NCBI GenBank assembly: GCA_013180625.2 | Contig: SNVD02002649.1 | Location: forward strand, 1-64,000 | DNA: 64,000 nt | Reading direction: 5' to 3' | Source: Boswellia sacra | Lineage: Eukaryota; Streptophyta; Magnoliopsida; Sapindales; Burseraceae | Shown: positions 45,714-58,685 of the stretch, in pieces | Layout of the letters: each line of letters starts with the position of its first letter | Numbering within the stretch: the first letter of the stretch is position 1 | Notes under the pieces: generated by a model | The model's input: the letters and a program-made list of their open reading frames with translations, nothing else | What the model was told of the DNA's origin: nothing | The model's database searches: none | Program-made: the position numbers and the translations under genes

Positions 45714-48340
45714 TGTAAGCACTTAATTTTTGCTTATGGTTTTTGTAAGCCTGATGATGGCAACCAATGACATTGAACAAAGAAAAATATCCAAATGAAA
45801 CCTCAAGTGAAAGAAGAGTGAAAATGCATAGAAGTAGCACATAAGAAGCTTGAAGAAAAATTGGTCATTTTGTGCGCTTGCCAAACAACCAAATTGTCAT
45901 AATTTTACAAAAATATCTACAGTGAACTAAAAAACGAACCATATACTGTTGTAAAGATATGGAGGTCTAGTTTATGTGAAATTTTACATTTTATTAATTG
46001 GATTTGTGTACCAAAAGTTATGGTTAGAGTAGTGCAGCTGACTCATTGTTGATAGCGTTAGGGTTTCATAGGTTTTTGGCTGTTGACGGCCCCCACAGCC
46101 AATCAGCTATCCTATAGTTGATCAGTTGTCCTCCATAGATACCCATAACAATTAGCTATTCCCCAGAGCCAATCGACTACCCTTCATGCCCCAGAAGTGT
46201 ATTTCACCTGAATCCCACATTCTTTGAACATCCTTTCACCATCCCAAGGACTCTTTATGTAAACCCGCCCTATTCCTATCCCAATGCATCAACAAAAATC
46301 ATGGGAACTCTCTCAAGACACATTCAAAATCACTCTAAAACACCAGAGAAGGGATTTAGAGAGATTTAGTAAAGCTTTCTAAAGTGAGAAATACTTTGGA
46401 GAGTATTTAGTCAAACATTTTGAGGGTGTTGCTCTTTGCTCAAAACCATGAAAAGGTACGTCACGAGGAAAATCTTTCTAACTCCTTTTCTTCCCTTCTT
46501 TGAATGTTTTGATATCCTTGTTTTTCTGCTAGCTTTTTGATGTGTGCGCAATAAGGTAAATTCTCCTCTTGTTTGTTTGTTTTCAGAATCATGTTAGGAT
46601 TACAACATGTTAGGATTTTATTATATTTTTAATGTTTTCCTCCTCTTCTTCTCTTTCTTGTTTAGATTATGCATGATGTTCTTTTATGTTTAGAAACATG
46701 CTTAGGTTTATGTTTGTTTAGGAACATAATTAGGATCATTGCTTCCTTCTTGTGCGTGACTTTCCTTTCCCTCTTCATGTCCTTTTAGTTATGTTGCCTT
46801 ATATTTCCTCTCTTTCTACTCCTTTTCTTTCTTTTGAGATTTGAGTATAATGGATGGACTCTTGTTGAATGCTTATATGCTTTCCTTGATGAATTTTGCA
46901 TATTTTCCTATCTTTAGTGTCCTCTTGTATTTACTTGGTTTTATAGCACTCTTTTTCTTCTCCTTCTACGTTTCTTTTCTTTTTTTTTGGCATGTTGAGT
47001 GGAATATCACTTAATCCATAAGTGATATTCCCTCTTCTTTAAGGCTAAATAATGGACATCAGTTAATCCATAAGTCATTGTCAAAAGGTACATGGCATAA
47101 TTGGATGCTATCCAAATAATGGATAATAATCCAAGTTGAGGGAGTTTACCTTTTCCATAAGTTCATTTCCAATGATTACCATATCAAGCTTTATATGCCT
47201 CTTTCTCATTTTCTTTTATTTCTTATGTTTTGAATATGCTTCTTTTATTTATTTACTTTGTTGTTTGCTTCTGGTTTGGTATTATGTTTATGTTTATGTT
47301 GCATTTTTATTGAAATACTAGAAAACTTCTGCGTTCATAGACTATTGATCGATTATTCATGGATTGTCAATTGATTGTTCATGAACAACCGATTGAATTT
47401 TGGATAGCCAAGAGCTTCATCGATCAGTTCTCTTGCCTAGTCGATCGGCTGTTGTCTAGAAGTTGTTATCATGTTTCCTTTCTTTGCTTTAAGTCATTTT
47501 TTTCTCTTCCACTTGTTTGTTTTGTTGCTCATTTTTCTCTCATGATGATTTCAAAAGTCTACCTTTTTTGTTTCCTCATTCCTTTTGAAAATGATGTTTG
47601 CCTTGTTTTCTTTCACTTATGTTTAACTTTGCATGACTCAAACTCCAAATCTTGTTCTTTTCATTTTGTTTATGCTTATGATCATGAATGAACCAATATG
47701 CTCTTGTCTATGTTCTCTCTTTTTCCTTTTTCACATGATTCATAATCATCATATGATCTTGTTTTGGTTTTATGTATGTTTTGACCTTGCGATGCTTTGC
47801 TTAATGTTTATTATGTTTACGAATTTCTTGCTTTTATTCGCCATAATTGTTCAAATATGCTCATGAATTGTTGAGATATATTTCTCTCTTCCACCATGTT
47901 TGAATAGAAATGTAACTCGATTCCCCTCCTTCTTTTTATGGATGGTTTATTTATTGTTATTGTATTGTTCACTTCACATGGCTAATAAGATGAAAATGAA
48001 CAAATGTGCATGAATAAAATGAATCAATATTAAGTGGACCATAAAAATAACATAAAACATTCTAATTTGGTATAACCTAGTGGAGGCTGAATTTATATCC
48101 AAGACGGGGCAAAAGCTCGTACCTAACTTCTCGAACCCATCTCTTAAGGGATAAGGGTAGTTTAGGTCTTGAAGAAAGGGATCAAATTACCCCTATCCAA
48201 TTTGGTTCCCAATGCAAGATTGGGTGGCGACTTCCCATTTTCTCTTAATTAGTCTTTATGGCTAATTTACATTCCCTTAAGTGTTGAAAAAGGTTTTGAA
48301 ACAGTGTCGTGGTCACAATAGCTCTAACGAGATGAAAGCC
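45714..48340 (+). repeat. Second decayed Tat/Ogre-like LTR
   Basis: Starts TGTAAGCACTTAATTTTTG, parallel to 27992. The shared 3' portion (47880-48340) has CTAGTGGAGG, TAACTTCTCGAACCC, AGAAAGGGATCAAATT and TTGGGTGGCGACTT. Pyrimidine-rich stretches make long but meaningless open frames rich in Phe/Leu/Cys. No coding region of this family follows. Confidence 0.5.
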
Positions 48341-49740
48341 TTGTTCACAATTTGTATTCAGTTGAATTTGATATTTAATATTCTAAACTTTATATTATAA
48401 GAGGGGAGAAGGGGAGGGGGGTGGGTATTATAAATTATGATGGATTTCCACCACAAGTGAGATGTGGTTAGACACAAATTTGATTTTCATAACTAGACCT
48501 GTACAAACTTGGGCCCAAGCTCCTCCTAAAATTTAAAAAATTTCTCTTACTTCCCTAGCTTACATAGATTATTTTTGTACCCTCTTTTGAAGCCTAACTT
48601 TAAATTTTGTTTCTCTTTTTGTCTAACCATATCCTACCTATCTCATTTGGCCCTACTACATACGTCTTTTTTGCATCCAAATAACATAATTTGCAATCAT
48701 ATAAGTTTCTCTTATTTTGAAGTTATTTTTTATAATTTTATTTTAAAATCAATTTTTAAATTTTCTTATTCTTATTTATTTAGTTTGACATGAATTATAT
48801 CTTTCTCATTACATTTTCATTTATAATTTGTAAATTGTTAATATGTTGTTACTAAGAATACAAATCCAAGTTATTTCTAATAAAGGATAATAATTAACTC
48901 TTTTTCTACTTTTTCGTGAAGGTATATATTATTTAAATTTTTTAGTGAATGATAGACTGCTTACATACATTAAAACATATTTTTGATAACATTGACAATG
49001 AGGCAATGACACAATATTTTTAAAATGTAAAAACTAGTCGAGAACAGTTATAAAAGTATATACATTCAATAAATTATTGAATAATAGCATTTTATATTTT
49101 GTATTTTGCTTAAGTGTATTCTTTTAATTTTTTTAATTTTCTTGTATAATTGAGAGAATACAATTTAAATATTAAAAAATAATTAAAGATGCCCCTCTTT
49201 TAGTAAAATCTTAGGCTTGCCACTGTTGATTTTGATTGGCTAATGGGTTAGTTCACATTGATTGGTTAACGGATTGGCGTATTTTGGTTGGCTTGAGTTT
49301 TGGCAAATTTTGATTTGCTAACTTAAGCGGCATTAGGCGATTTGTTACTCCATAAAGACAGGTGTATTATTTGACTTTGTACCTCACACAACTAGAATTA
49401 CTCGTCTCTCTCTCTCTCACAATTGCTCTTCTCATTTCTTAATTAATTTAGGGACAGTTAAGATTTGAGGGGGCTTTTCAATAGCCGTAAAAAAAAAAAA
49501 AGAAAGAAAAGTTTTCATAAAACAGCTTCCAAATAGTCTTTTATAAAATAATAACCACACTATCCATTCGACAACTGGACGATCCTAAATTATAATTCGA
49601 CAATGTTGTTCAACAATTGTATACTTAGAATCGACGATGGTTTGACATAATTCGACAATGTTATTTGATGATAATATACCCAAATTTGACAATTCGACGA
49701 ACATTCGATAGTTCTACAAGAGTCATTGAATTGTCAAACA
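48341..49740. other. Intergenic AT-rich sequence
   Basis: No gene is seen. A short CT run lies at 49405-49420. ATTCGACAA-like motifs recur about ten times at 49560-49735 without a regular period. Confidence 0.4.
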
Positions 49741-50060
49741 CAATGAATGCAAGCACGACCAAAATTAGTTTGATTTCAATTTTGGTTTATGGTTTTTAGT
49801 TTTGGTTTTGTTGTGGGAGGAAGATGCAAGCACAACCAAAATCAATAAAAATTGCAATTAAAATTAGATGGCATTAAAGAAGCGTAGATGAGGAAGGAAG
49901 TTCTTAGAGGGAGAGATGAAATCAATTCTATCAAGTTGGTTCCAGTTTTCGTTTTTGGTTTTGGATTTGGTTTATTGTGGGTGGAAGACGCAAGCACAAC
50001 CAAAATCAATTAAAATTAAAAGTCCTTTTGGAGACAGATGAAATCAATTCTGTCTTGGTT
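49741..50060. repeat. Imperfect tandem repeats around GCAAGCACAACCAAAAT
   Basis: The motif occurs at about 49748, 49827 and 49990. Each is followed by sequence rich in TTTTTGGTTTTGG and GTGGGAGGAAGA-like words. Spacing is uneven (about 80 and 160 bases). Confidence 0.65.
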
Positions 50061-50610
50061 CAAGTGTTGATTTTTGGTTTTTGGTTTTGGTTTGTTATGG
50101 TCAGAAGAGGCGGGCCATAGAGGTTATCTTTTTCAGATTTTGTTTTTGGTTTGTTCTAGTTTGTAATAGAGAGAGTGGGTAGAGATGCAAAGAGATCGAA
50201 GGTTAAAGAGAGATCGTGAGGAGAGGTAAGGGCAACATGAAAATTTCGCACCTTGGAGATAATAAGTATAAAAAATTTAAAAGATAAGGTTGTTTTTAAA
50301 ATGGTTTATTTATAAATGGTCCCCCAAATGGGGGCCAGATCTGAAAAATTTCCCATTTATTTATTTCTCTTATTCACCTCTGACAGCCCCACTGCCTTTA
50401 CAATTCAGTGGCAATTCAATTAGCATAGTTTCATCGTCTGTATCAGGCAAATTTTCAACAAATGACCCCCCATCAATTCCACTTTATATTTGTGACCCCC
50501 CTTTTAAATTTGATCATCTTTTATCTCGTTTTTAAAGTAAAAAGACCAAAATACCCATAATACTTGGAAAATTAACAATATAACAAAATCAGCCTCTTGC
50601 TTTTCACATC

Positions 50611-53560
50611 CTTGCATGACTGGGTCATGCAAAAAATTGTGATATTTTTATCAGGTTCTCATTTACTGCACAACTGCACCGTGCTGATTGCATGACCTAT
50701 TCGTGCAAAATCCCAGATCTCATTTTCTTGCACGACTAGGTCGTGCAAAATCCCATACTAATATTAAGCTCTCATTTACTGCACGAACTGCTCGTGCCGT
50801 TTCCAGTCACTCAACTCCTTTGTCCAGACATCATGATACACGGATCTGTTTTCATTAGCTGGCCTTTACTGGTCGCTCCCATCGCTGTGCTCACATCTCG
50901 CCTCACGCCTCGGTCGGTCGCATGCTCACGTCTTTCGTAGATATCTAAGTGTTTGTAAGATATAGATGGTACAGATGGATTTATGTTTCAAAATTGATGC
51001 TCCAATTGTTTGTTGGTGTTGGCTTCCTGAATGGCAAACAATATGACGAGGGATAAAAATTGAAGTATTTACCTACTCCCGAAGCCCACTCCAAGGCTTT
51101 GAATTACAACTCAAACTGAATTTTGTGCACCATGTTAAGTTAATTTTAATAAAACTCTAGATTGCATTTTTTCCAGTCGTGCAAGATTCCATTATATTTC
51201 TATACAAATCTCATTCACTGCATGACACAGTCATGCCACTTACCCGACTTGGTCATGCAAAATTGCAAAATTTTATTTTTTTACACGACCTGGTTGTGTA
51301 AAATTCTGTGATATTTCTATGTTCTCTTTTACTGCATGACCCAGTCATGTAGGTTTTCATATTTCATTTTTTTTCTCACAATCAGGTCGTGCATCTAACA
51401 TGACTAGGTTATGCAAAATTCCGTGATATTTTGTTTAAAGTTATCATTTACTACACTACTGGGTTGTGAAAGTCATGCAAAATTCCAGATTACAGATTTT
51501 GTATGACCAACTAAGTCGTGCAAGATTTCGTGATATTTTATTAAACTTCTCATTTACTCCACGACTAGGTTGTGTAACAACCTAGTCACGCAAAATTTCA
51601 GATTATATATTTCTGCATGAATGGGTTGTGCAAATAACACAACCGAGTCGTGGAAAAATAGAGAGCATTTTATGTTCACAATTATTGCATGACTTGGTCG
51701 TGCAAATTGCACGACTTGATCGAGCAAAATTTCAAAATTCACTTTTTTGCAAGAATAAGTCGTGCTACATGGTTGTGCAAACAATAGTGAGCATGACTAT
51801 GTTGTGTAAATTTTAGCTCTTAGGAATTTTGCATGACAAAGTTGTGCTTGTTGCACGACATTGTGATGCAAAGTTTAGGAAGAAACAAAGCTTGCACCAT
51901 CAATATCTAAAACAATACATTTTGTCCTGGTTTCAAAATCATACACAGTTTGTCATAAAATACTGTCTAGAATAGAATGTGAATAACTAATGACTCATGA
52001 CCATATCACATTAAACAAATTTTCTTGCCTAGTTAATGAGAGAATACAATCACAACACCATCAAATAGCACAATTTCAATTTTTAATCCTTCATACCAAA
52101 CTAGAAATTGATGGACATTTTATGTGTTTGCTCAAGTCACAGAATTTGAAGACGGTCCCTAGATGCCCATCCAATTGAAACACATGAAGGACAAACAATT
52201 CCCATAAAGCAACATCTAGAACTTTGGCCAACACAATGTGAAATCCTTTTAACATTGTAGTTCATGTGTCGCAAATCAATTAAAATAGGCTAAGCTTCAA
52301 TCTCCCTATCCAGTCTATTTGTTTTGTCTAATATTCGTTAGAAGACATCGGGATGAAAATGTCTGGGTATGGAGCTGCCTTGCTTAGCCTACCTCAAGTG
52401 CATTTACAATGCATAGTTGTTCACCTCGAAGGTTGTCAATGCATAAGAATATTTGTATTCGTAAAAATTGTAACAATGGTTTCATAAGGGAATTAAAAAT
52501 GTTATAACGTAAGAAAATTTTTGTAAATATGTATGATATCACAAATACAACTAGGAAATTGAAAAAATAGTGATATTTTTATGTTCACAAATACTGCACA
52601 GCATGGTCATGCAAGTTGTACGACTAAAATTCCAGATTTCACTTTCTTGCACGACTGGGTCATCCTGGCAGCATGACTAGTTTGTGTGAAAAAAAGTGAT
52701 ATTTCTATAAGGTTCTCATCTACTACATGACTGGGTTGTACATAATTCCAAATTGCACATCACAAAAAATAATGATATTCCTATTAGGTACTCATTTACT
52801 GCATGACTGGGTTATGTCAGTTGCACAACCTAGTCATGCAAAATTCCAAAATTTACTTTGTTGCATGTATGGGTTGTGCAAATAACACTTAAATCGAAAT
52901 TCGATTCTTCTTTTGGTGAGCCCATTCATGAGACTTTGTAGGGGATAATATTATACGTGTCTCAACTTCATCTGAGATGTCTCACTCCTCTAACGGACTA
53001 ACAGGATAGATAAACTTTGTATAAGCAGCTAGTAGGACTTTAGACTTATAAAGTGATGACAAAAAGTATAAACTGATAAGTTGTAAACTTTACACATTGC
53101 AATGGCATGTTTGCATGATAACTGTTCAACCTGGAATTGTCGGCACGATCTAGTAGCATGACTAGGTTGTGCAAAATTTTGTAATATTTTTATTAAGTTC
53201 TCATCTACTGCACAATGAGTCATGCAACTTGCACGACGTGATCGTACAAAAATCTAGATTTCACTTTTTGCACTAGTAGGTCATGTAAAATTACTTGATA
53301 TTTTTATTAAGTTATCATTTACTGCACGATCTGATTGTGCAAAATTTCAGTTTTCTTTTTTTTTTCACAACTACGTTGTGCCAAATTCCAAAATTAATTT
53401 TTTTGCAGGAACGGGTCATGAACTAACATGATATAGTCGTCCAAAACAAGAATGAGAATTTTTATACTGTTCACAATTATTGCGCAACTTGGGGTGCAAA
53501 ATTCCACAAGTAATTTCTTTGCATGATGGGTACTTGCACTAATACATCATAGTTGTGCAA
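50611..53560. repeat. Array of short hairpin motifs (TGCACGAC...GTCGTGCA)
   Basis: Several dozen copies of TGCACGACTnGGTCGTGCA-like quasi-palindromes, many with CG changed to TG or CA. They alternate with AAAATTCC, TTTCACTTTTTTGCA and GTGATATTTTTATTAAG/TTCTCATTTACTGCA spacers. Gaps without the motif are at about 50840-51165, 51870-52590 and 52890-53130. Neither the unit nor the spacing is strictly periodic. It is not CRISPR: there are no unique spacers of constant length, and this is a plant genome. Confidence 0.8.
52030..52260 (-). other. Unidentified coding-like stretch
   Basis: The minus strand has an uninterrupted reading with LKGFHIVLAKVLDVALWELF and HLGTVFKFCDLSKHIKCPS. Composition looks protein-like but I do not recognise it. 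It lies in a gap of the hairpin array. Confidence 0.3.
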
Positions 53561-55480
53561 TGCAATAGTGCTGTTTTGGATGTTACTCATAGTTGTGCAT
53601 TTTTATGTTGTTCTTAACATATCATCACATATGTCAAACATAGTTATGATAAATATAAACAATTTTTAATAAGCAATACAATAGTCACAATTTTTATTTT
53701 TGATGCAAAGTCACATTTTTTATGTTGTTGACTTTGAAAATCTCTTCAATCCTTTTTCTTGCTCCTTTAATTTTCTTAAGCAATACCACTTTCTCTACTT
53801 CCAAACATTAATTTGCAAGAAAATATACAAGAGCAACATGCCCACTCCTTTTTTTATGAAAAACGGGTTATAATCATAATAGAAAGCAAGTCAAATTTCT
53901 CATCATTCACAATAAAGTGAAAAGGTTGTCAAGTTGTCAACGATCAAATTTTAGTAACAATAAGATTCACATTTCAACTGTGTTACATTTTCTTCAAAGT
54001 GGGATTGGTTGAAAACTTGTTTTCATACACATCAATAAGTTGTACAATATAGAAATAAGAAATGAATATGCTGTAACAGAAGCTAGAAAGACTTTATCTA
54101 CAGCCAGAAACTTTCTATCTTTCCATCAGTGCAAGATCCAATGTATATTCTATCAATTTTCACATCTTAGCATTCTCTGGCTAAAGCATGATTATCTGGG
54201 GAATGGGGCTGCAACAGAACACAGATAACTTATGGTAATAGAAGAAAAAGGGAAGAAAGGAGATAGTATTATTTAAGTATAAGAATGAAAGAATTAAGTT
54301 CCTACCATTGTCACTACAAGTTTATATAGTTTTTTGTCATAATGTTTATTTTTCATGTCTTGGAGCAATCTCGTGGTCTCATAGATTGGATCTGCCCATT
54401 TACATGCCCCATTCCTCGCATAGTCTTCGCTATTGCTTTCCTAGAATTAGTAGCAATGAACGATATATAGAGTTATCCCATCCATTTTGTAGAATCTAAT
54501 TCATACATAAAGGAAAAAATGTATGTAGTCATTGAAAAAATTACAATAACCAACTAGACACATGGCCAAAACACTATCAAAATATGTGTGCATAAAAAGT
54601 GAAACAGAATCTACTTTTAAACTGAGAATTTTCCTGTAGTAGTCACAATGTGCACACTGATAGGGAGAAATAAACAGTAAATATAAAAAATTACATAAAG
54701 TAAAATAATCAGGCAAAATTGATCACCAAAAATGAGAAAATAATGCAAAAACATACTGAATGGAAAAGTGTGTCAGGAAGCATAAATGGAAAAGGTAAAA
54801 GATGAGGAGAATGTCCCAAAACAAGCCATCAGAAAGCATAAATGGATGCAAAACCAAAGAACTTTGAGACAATATGTTTACATATTAGGGTACGCTCCGA
54901 AAGAAAGCTTGATGCGAAAGAAAATTTGGTATAAAATTTTTAAGAATACTAGCTTTTTTTTTAATCAACATGCTTAGCACGTGAGCTAATTCTTGGATTG
55001 TTGACTAACATTATCAAATCAAGATCAACTAGGTCAGAAATTAAGCATTGGGTGAAACTAAATTTTTTCTTTTTTAATCTTTCTAAGAAGATGAAAAGAA
55101 CTTATATATAATAAAAAGAAAGATTTACAAGTGAAAAATAGGAAATCACACATTAGGTGGTCCGAGATTTCTTTGTTGTAACAATAATAGCTAGAATGAC
55201 AATTCACTTTCAGGAAAGGACTAAAAGAGTGAGACACGACAAGAGAGATACAGTGCACTAAACAAATGTATGAATTTTACATGTGAAACTTAGTCAAAAA
55301 TACAAAAAAAAAAAACTTACATAAGTCTTGATGCAAACCAGAAATTCAATAAATATCAAAGTTGGGTCCAACATTTCTTCCTAATAACATCACTAGGACA
55401 AATCACAATAAACATACAAGTCTTTTACTCTAATACTAAACAAAATTTTACACACAAAAAGTACCAAAAATAACTAAACA
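53561..55480. other. AT-rich sequence inside the putative element
   Basis: No supported gene or repeat is seen. Confidence 0.35.
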
Positions 55481-56040
55481 ACAGAGATAAGAGTGCCATA
55501 GCTGTATCTTGAAGATGAAGAAGCATCAGACAAACACGGAGATGGTGGATGTCTTCCTGGTAACGGTATCTGCAATGTTTTCAAAGCCAACATTTGAATA
55601 TCTATAGCCAATCCATTCAACCTTTTGATGTCAACCACCTATTCATTCACAAAAATGTCATCATTCTCAGCATTAGCTGACGAACAGCTCACAACACATT
55701 CAATAAAATGCCACAATGACAAAGAAATCAAACAACAGCTCCATTTCAACAAATTGTGGCAATACAACGAAGGCCCATATCAATTTCGAAGCGGAAAACA
55801 AGACAAACAAAAATTACATACCTCGACTCCATTATTAGAAGTTTCCCCATAATCTTCATAGTTATTGACGGACCGAATCAAGTCCTTGACCTTATCAGGA
55901 ATCGATGTGCTGCAATGTTCCTTAATCCCACCTTAGCAACCAGCATCTACTACTGCTACCATAGTCTTGAACTTCCTTGCTTGAATATGAAGAAACTGTA
56001 CCAAGAGTGCATGTGACTTGTGCTCAACCGGAAGCTATGA
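55481..56040 (-). pseudogene. Unidentified exon-like fragments
   Basis: On the minus strand, about 56040-55825 reads KSHALLVQFLHIQARKFKTM and SIPDKVKDLIRSVNNYEDYG, and ends at a GAG/GTATG donor. One stop interrupts it. About 55640-55485 reads VDIKRLNGLAIDIQMLALKT, then SDASSSSRYSYGTLISVV and a stop, like a Ser-rich C-terminal exon. I cannot assign a family. Confidence 0.35.
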
Positions 56041-56190
56041 GAAATCAATATTAGTTGAGCCATAATTCCTCAATTTATTCATGAGTAGTCGGCCAGTATC
56101 ATAGAGGATATTTATGTCTTTTTACTTAAAAAAGGGTCACACATATATAAAATTGAAATGGGGGTTACATTTACTAAGTCGGCTACAAAA

Positions 56191-57410
56191 AGGGTTATAT
56201 AAAAAAAATATCCATCTGTATTCAATCAAAAACCAACTTCATCTTCTATGGTGATGTGCCTCTTGAGAGAAATTTGAAGGGGGCTAATTATTTATTTATT
56301 TATTTATATTTTAATTAGTTATTTTTTTATCAGAGATGTCTATAATGTCCTTACCCTTTCAAATTTAGATAACCAATACAATATGAGGGGTGTCTATTGT
56401 ACTATATTCCAACAATGGGGTGGTGTCTATTGCACTATATTGGACACTCCATTTCAAATTCTAAAAATATACAGAAGAAAATGTATAAAAAAAAAAAATC
56501 TTCAAATATCTTTTAAGTATCGGTAAGCAATGCATGTATAAATTTTTAATTCTAAAAGTCAGACATTACTTTTTTCATTTTCAATAATATTTAAAATTTA
56601 TCATATTAGATAGAGATTAGATGACTATTAAATGATGATTTGGCTCAATCGATAACTCTACGAAATGTTAAATATAGAGGTTGCCTTTCCATTTCTTATA
56701 TTTTGATTTTTGATTTTTTAAGTTCGATAAAGTCCTATATTGGAGTATTCTTGCCTCCGCTTGCAGATAATAAATATTCACTTTAAAATATCTGTTGCAA
56801 TTGAAGATGAAATAATTTAAATTTTATATCAAGCAGTAATAACAATTTCAGCTAAACAACATAAAACAGATATATAGAAGTGAACTTGGGAAATGTTTCA
56901 AGTGGCTGAATGGTAAAAATTAGGGACTGGAATAAGTGCTTGTTGCCAAAAATGCTTTTGGACTTGTTTCACAGCGATTTATGCCAAATTTTTGCTAAAA
57001 TGTGCATAAATTTTGTAAAGATTTCTTTATTAAAATAATATTACAATGCCCGTTAAACCTTTCCATATCATCGTATTATGTCAAAGCAAACTTTGTTAGG
57101 AATTTTTATTTTATCAATTAAATTTCTGATAATTTTTTTTTTCAAGAAAGTTAGGCATTACTTCTTTTTTCTTTCATTCTTTTTCCCTCTTTTTATTTTT
57201 ATTTTTTTATTTATTTTTTTTTTTTTTTGCATTGCACTGCATATCCATTTCATCATAGTGTTTCAATACAAGTTAGAAATACATGTGTGTATATATGTTG
57301 AGATTAAGATCCTTTAAGTTGACCTCGACAACTCAAGATCACAAAGCAAGCAAGTAATTTAACACGAGAACTACTTTTCATCCTCATTATATGTCCTTAT
57401 TATACTTATG
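56191..57410. other. Intergenic sequence with a decayed upstream copy
   Basis: No gene is seen. 56450-56600 resembles 57415-57530 (shared TCTTCAAATATCTT) and also 16490-16670. Runs of T dominate 57130-57240. Confidence 0.45.
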
Positions 57411-57583
57411 CTCTGGATCATCCATTTGAGATTCTCAGAAATATGAGAAGAAAAATATCTTCAAATATCTTGCAACAACTATAAAATTTATAGAAGTGTG
57501 TTGCCCATCTAAAGATTTGATTCCAAAAGTCAAAAGATCTTTTTAATGCATTAATTATGACATCAATCCCCTGGCCTCTTCGC

Positions 57584-57592
57584 TATTTATAG
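57584..57592 (+). promoter_or_regulatory. Likely TATA box of the cysteine-rich peptide gene
   Basis: TATTTATAG, 85 bases before the ATG at 57677, within the upstream stretch that recurs in decayed copies. Confidence 0.5.
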
Positions 57593-57676
57593 GTAGATAT
57601 GTTATTGACTTCCAACATCCAACTCCTTGCATGATAAAAGAATTTGGGAGAAAAGAAACACTACACGCACAGAGAT

Positions 57677-57931
57677 ATGGCCAGAAATGGAATGGTGATA
57701 CTTGTAATGACAACCATCATGTTATACATACCTCCCGCAGTCCTTATGCAATCAGACTGTTTAAATAACTGTGGTGATCAGTGCCGTTCAGCATGCCGTC
57801 CTTATGCATCAGCTATTTGCAGTCCAATCTGCGACGAAGTATCAGTCGCTTGTGAAACTTGCGAAAATGCTGCTAGGGCAACTTGCGCTCACAGTTGTAT
57901 CCAAGGTTGTTCAGTCAATTGTCAAGTGTAA
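57677..57931 (+). CDS. Secreted cysteine-rich peptide, 84 residues
   Basis: ATG at 57677 (MARNGMVILVMTTIML), stop at 57929-57931; no intron is needed. Residues 1-24 form a hydrophobic signal peptide. The rest is a compact domain with 12 Cys at 28, 32, 36, 40, 48, 52, 59, 62, 70, 74, 78 and 82, so spacings are 3-3-3-7-3-6-2-7-3-3-3. The CX3C pairs suggest helices tied by disulfides, as in alpha-hairpinins, but the pattern does not match defensins, thionins, lipid-transfer proteins or snakins that I know. An extracellular defence or signalling role is only a guess. An in-frame stretch upstream (from 57644) has no ATG, so 57677 is the start. Part of the upstream region and the bases ATGGCCAGAAATGG recur at 61589 in a decayed copy. 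Confidence 0.75.
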   Translation: MARNGMVILVMTTIMLYIPPAVLMQSDCLNNCGDQCRSACRPYASAICSPICDEVSVACETCENAARATCAHSCIQGCSVNCQV

Positions 57932-58685
57932 AATCCACCTGTATCGGTTATATCTATGCGTGGTATGTATAAATCTTAGACTCTATAACATTATCTCATA
58001 TTTTATTTTCTTTTGAACTTACATCTTCGTATTGGTTATATCCTTTCGATTTCAAGTTTCAAGGTATGGAAGAGAACTGTGTTTCTACTAATTTTAACAG
58101 TTTAATTTTTTGTTTTTGTTTTCTTTTTTAAAAGCTTACTAAAGATTTGTAAATAAATAAACAAATAAAATAACAGCAGTTCTTTTTTCTTTTTTTTAAA
58201 TATAGTATAGTAATGTTAATTAAGTAGATGAATTATAGAATATTGTAGATCTATTTTGGATAATTTAAAATGGCCTTATGCATATGTTAGGTAGAAATAA
58301 TCATATCACGAAAAATGTTTTCATATGTTCTCAAATATTTTCTCCTTGTATGTATATATGAACTTGAGATAAACAAAAACTTGGTTTTACTTTTGCCACT
58401 ACTGAATTGCCTCGACTTCCTTTTTTTTTTTTTTTTCAAATTCTAAAAGGCTAAAAGATATCCAAGCTCTGGGTGTCTCAGAATAAATCACCTTCTCATG
58501 TTTTGTCGGAATAAAAATTGGATTTTTGTGTACAATTCGTGACAAATTGAATAATTTCAATTCTGAGGCATTATAACCTCTCGGGTGGACCAATTTTACC
58601 ATCTTTACTATTCATTGGTGACAAATATTGTGATACTTTTTGTTGTGCGTTCTGCCCCTCTGTCTCTCTACTAATGTTCCTATTC
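57932..58685. other. 3' region of the cysteine-rich gene
   Basis: No second gene is seen. 58365-58480 (AAACTTGGTTTTAC, TTGCCACTACTGAATTGCC) matches 61700-61795 downstream of the decayed copy. Confidence 0.55.

Larger units (their letters stand above)
50440..56190. mobile_element. Putative DNA element bounded by inverted repeats
   Basis: The reverse complement of 56090-56190 follows 50440-50580 along most of its length (shared AAGTAAAAAGAC, GTGACCC, GTATCA/ATACTGG words in the same order). This suggests long, decayed terminal or subterminal inverted repeats. The outer limits are not clear: 50318-50337 holds a small palindrome, GGTCCCCCAAATGGGGGCC. Inside are the hairpin array and coding-like exons. 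No transposase is recognised, so the superfamily is undetermined. Confidence 0.4.

Noticed and set aside
47136..47866. Several open frames of 61-110 codons rich in Phe, Leu and Cys.
   Set aside because: They lie in pyrimidine-rich sequence inside a decayed LTR, overlap in several frames and have no domain wording.
50611..53560. A CRISPR-like array.
   Set aside because: No constant spacers and no cas genes; the motif is a degenerate palindrome in a plant genome.
57078..57317. A 79-codon Phe-rich open frame.
   Set aside because: A product of a long T run; no initiation or domain evidence.
57771..58016. An 81-codon frame overlapping the cysteine-rich peptide.
   Set aside because: A +1-type shadow of the peptide gene; it lacks a signal peptide and runs into the AT-rich 3' region.
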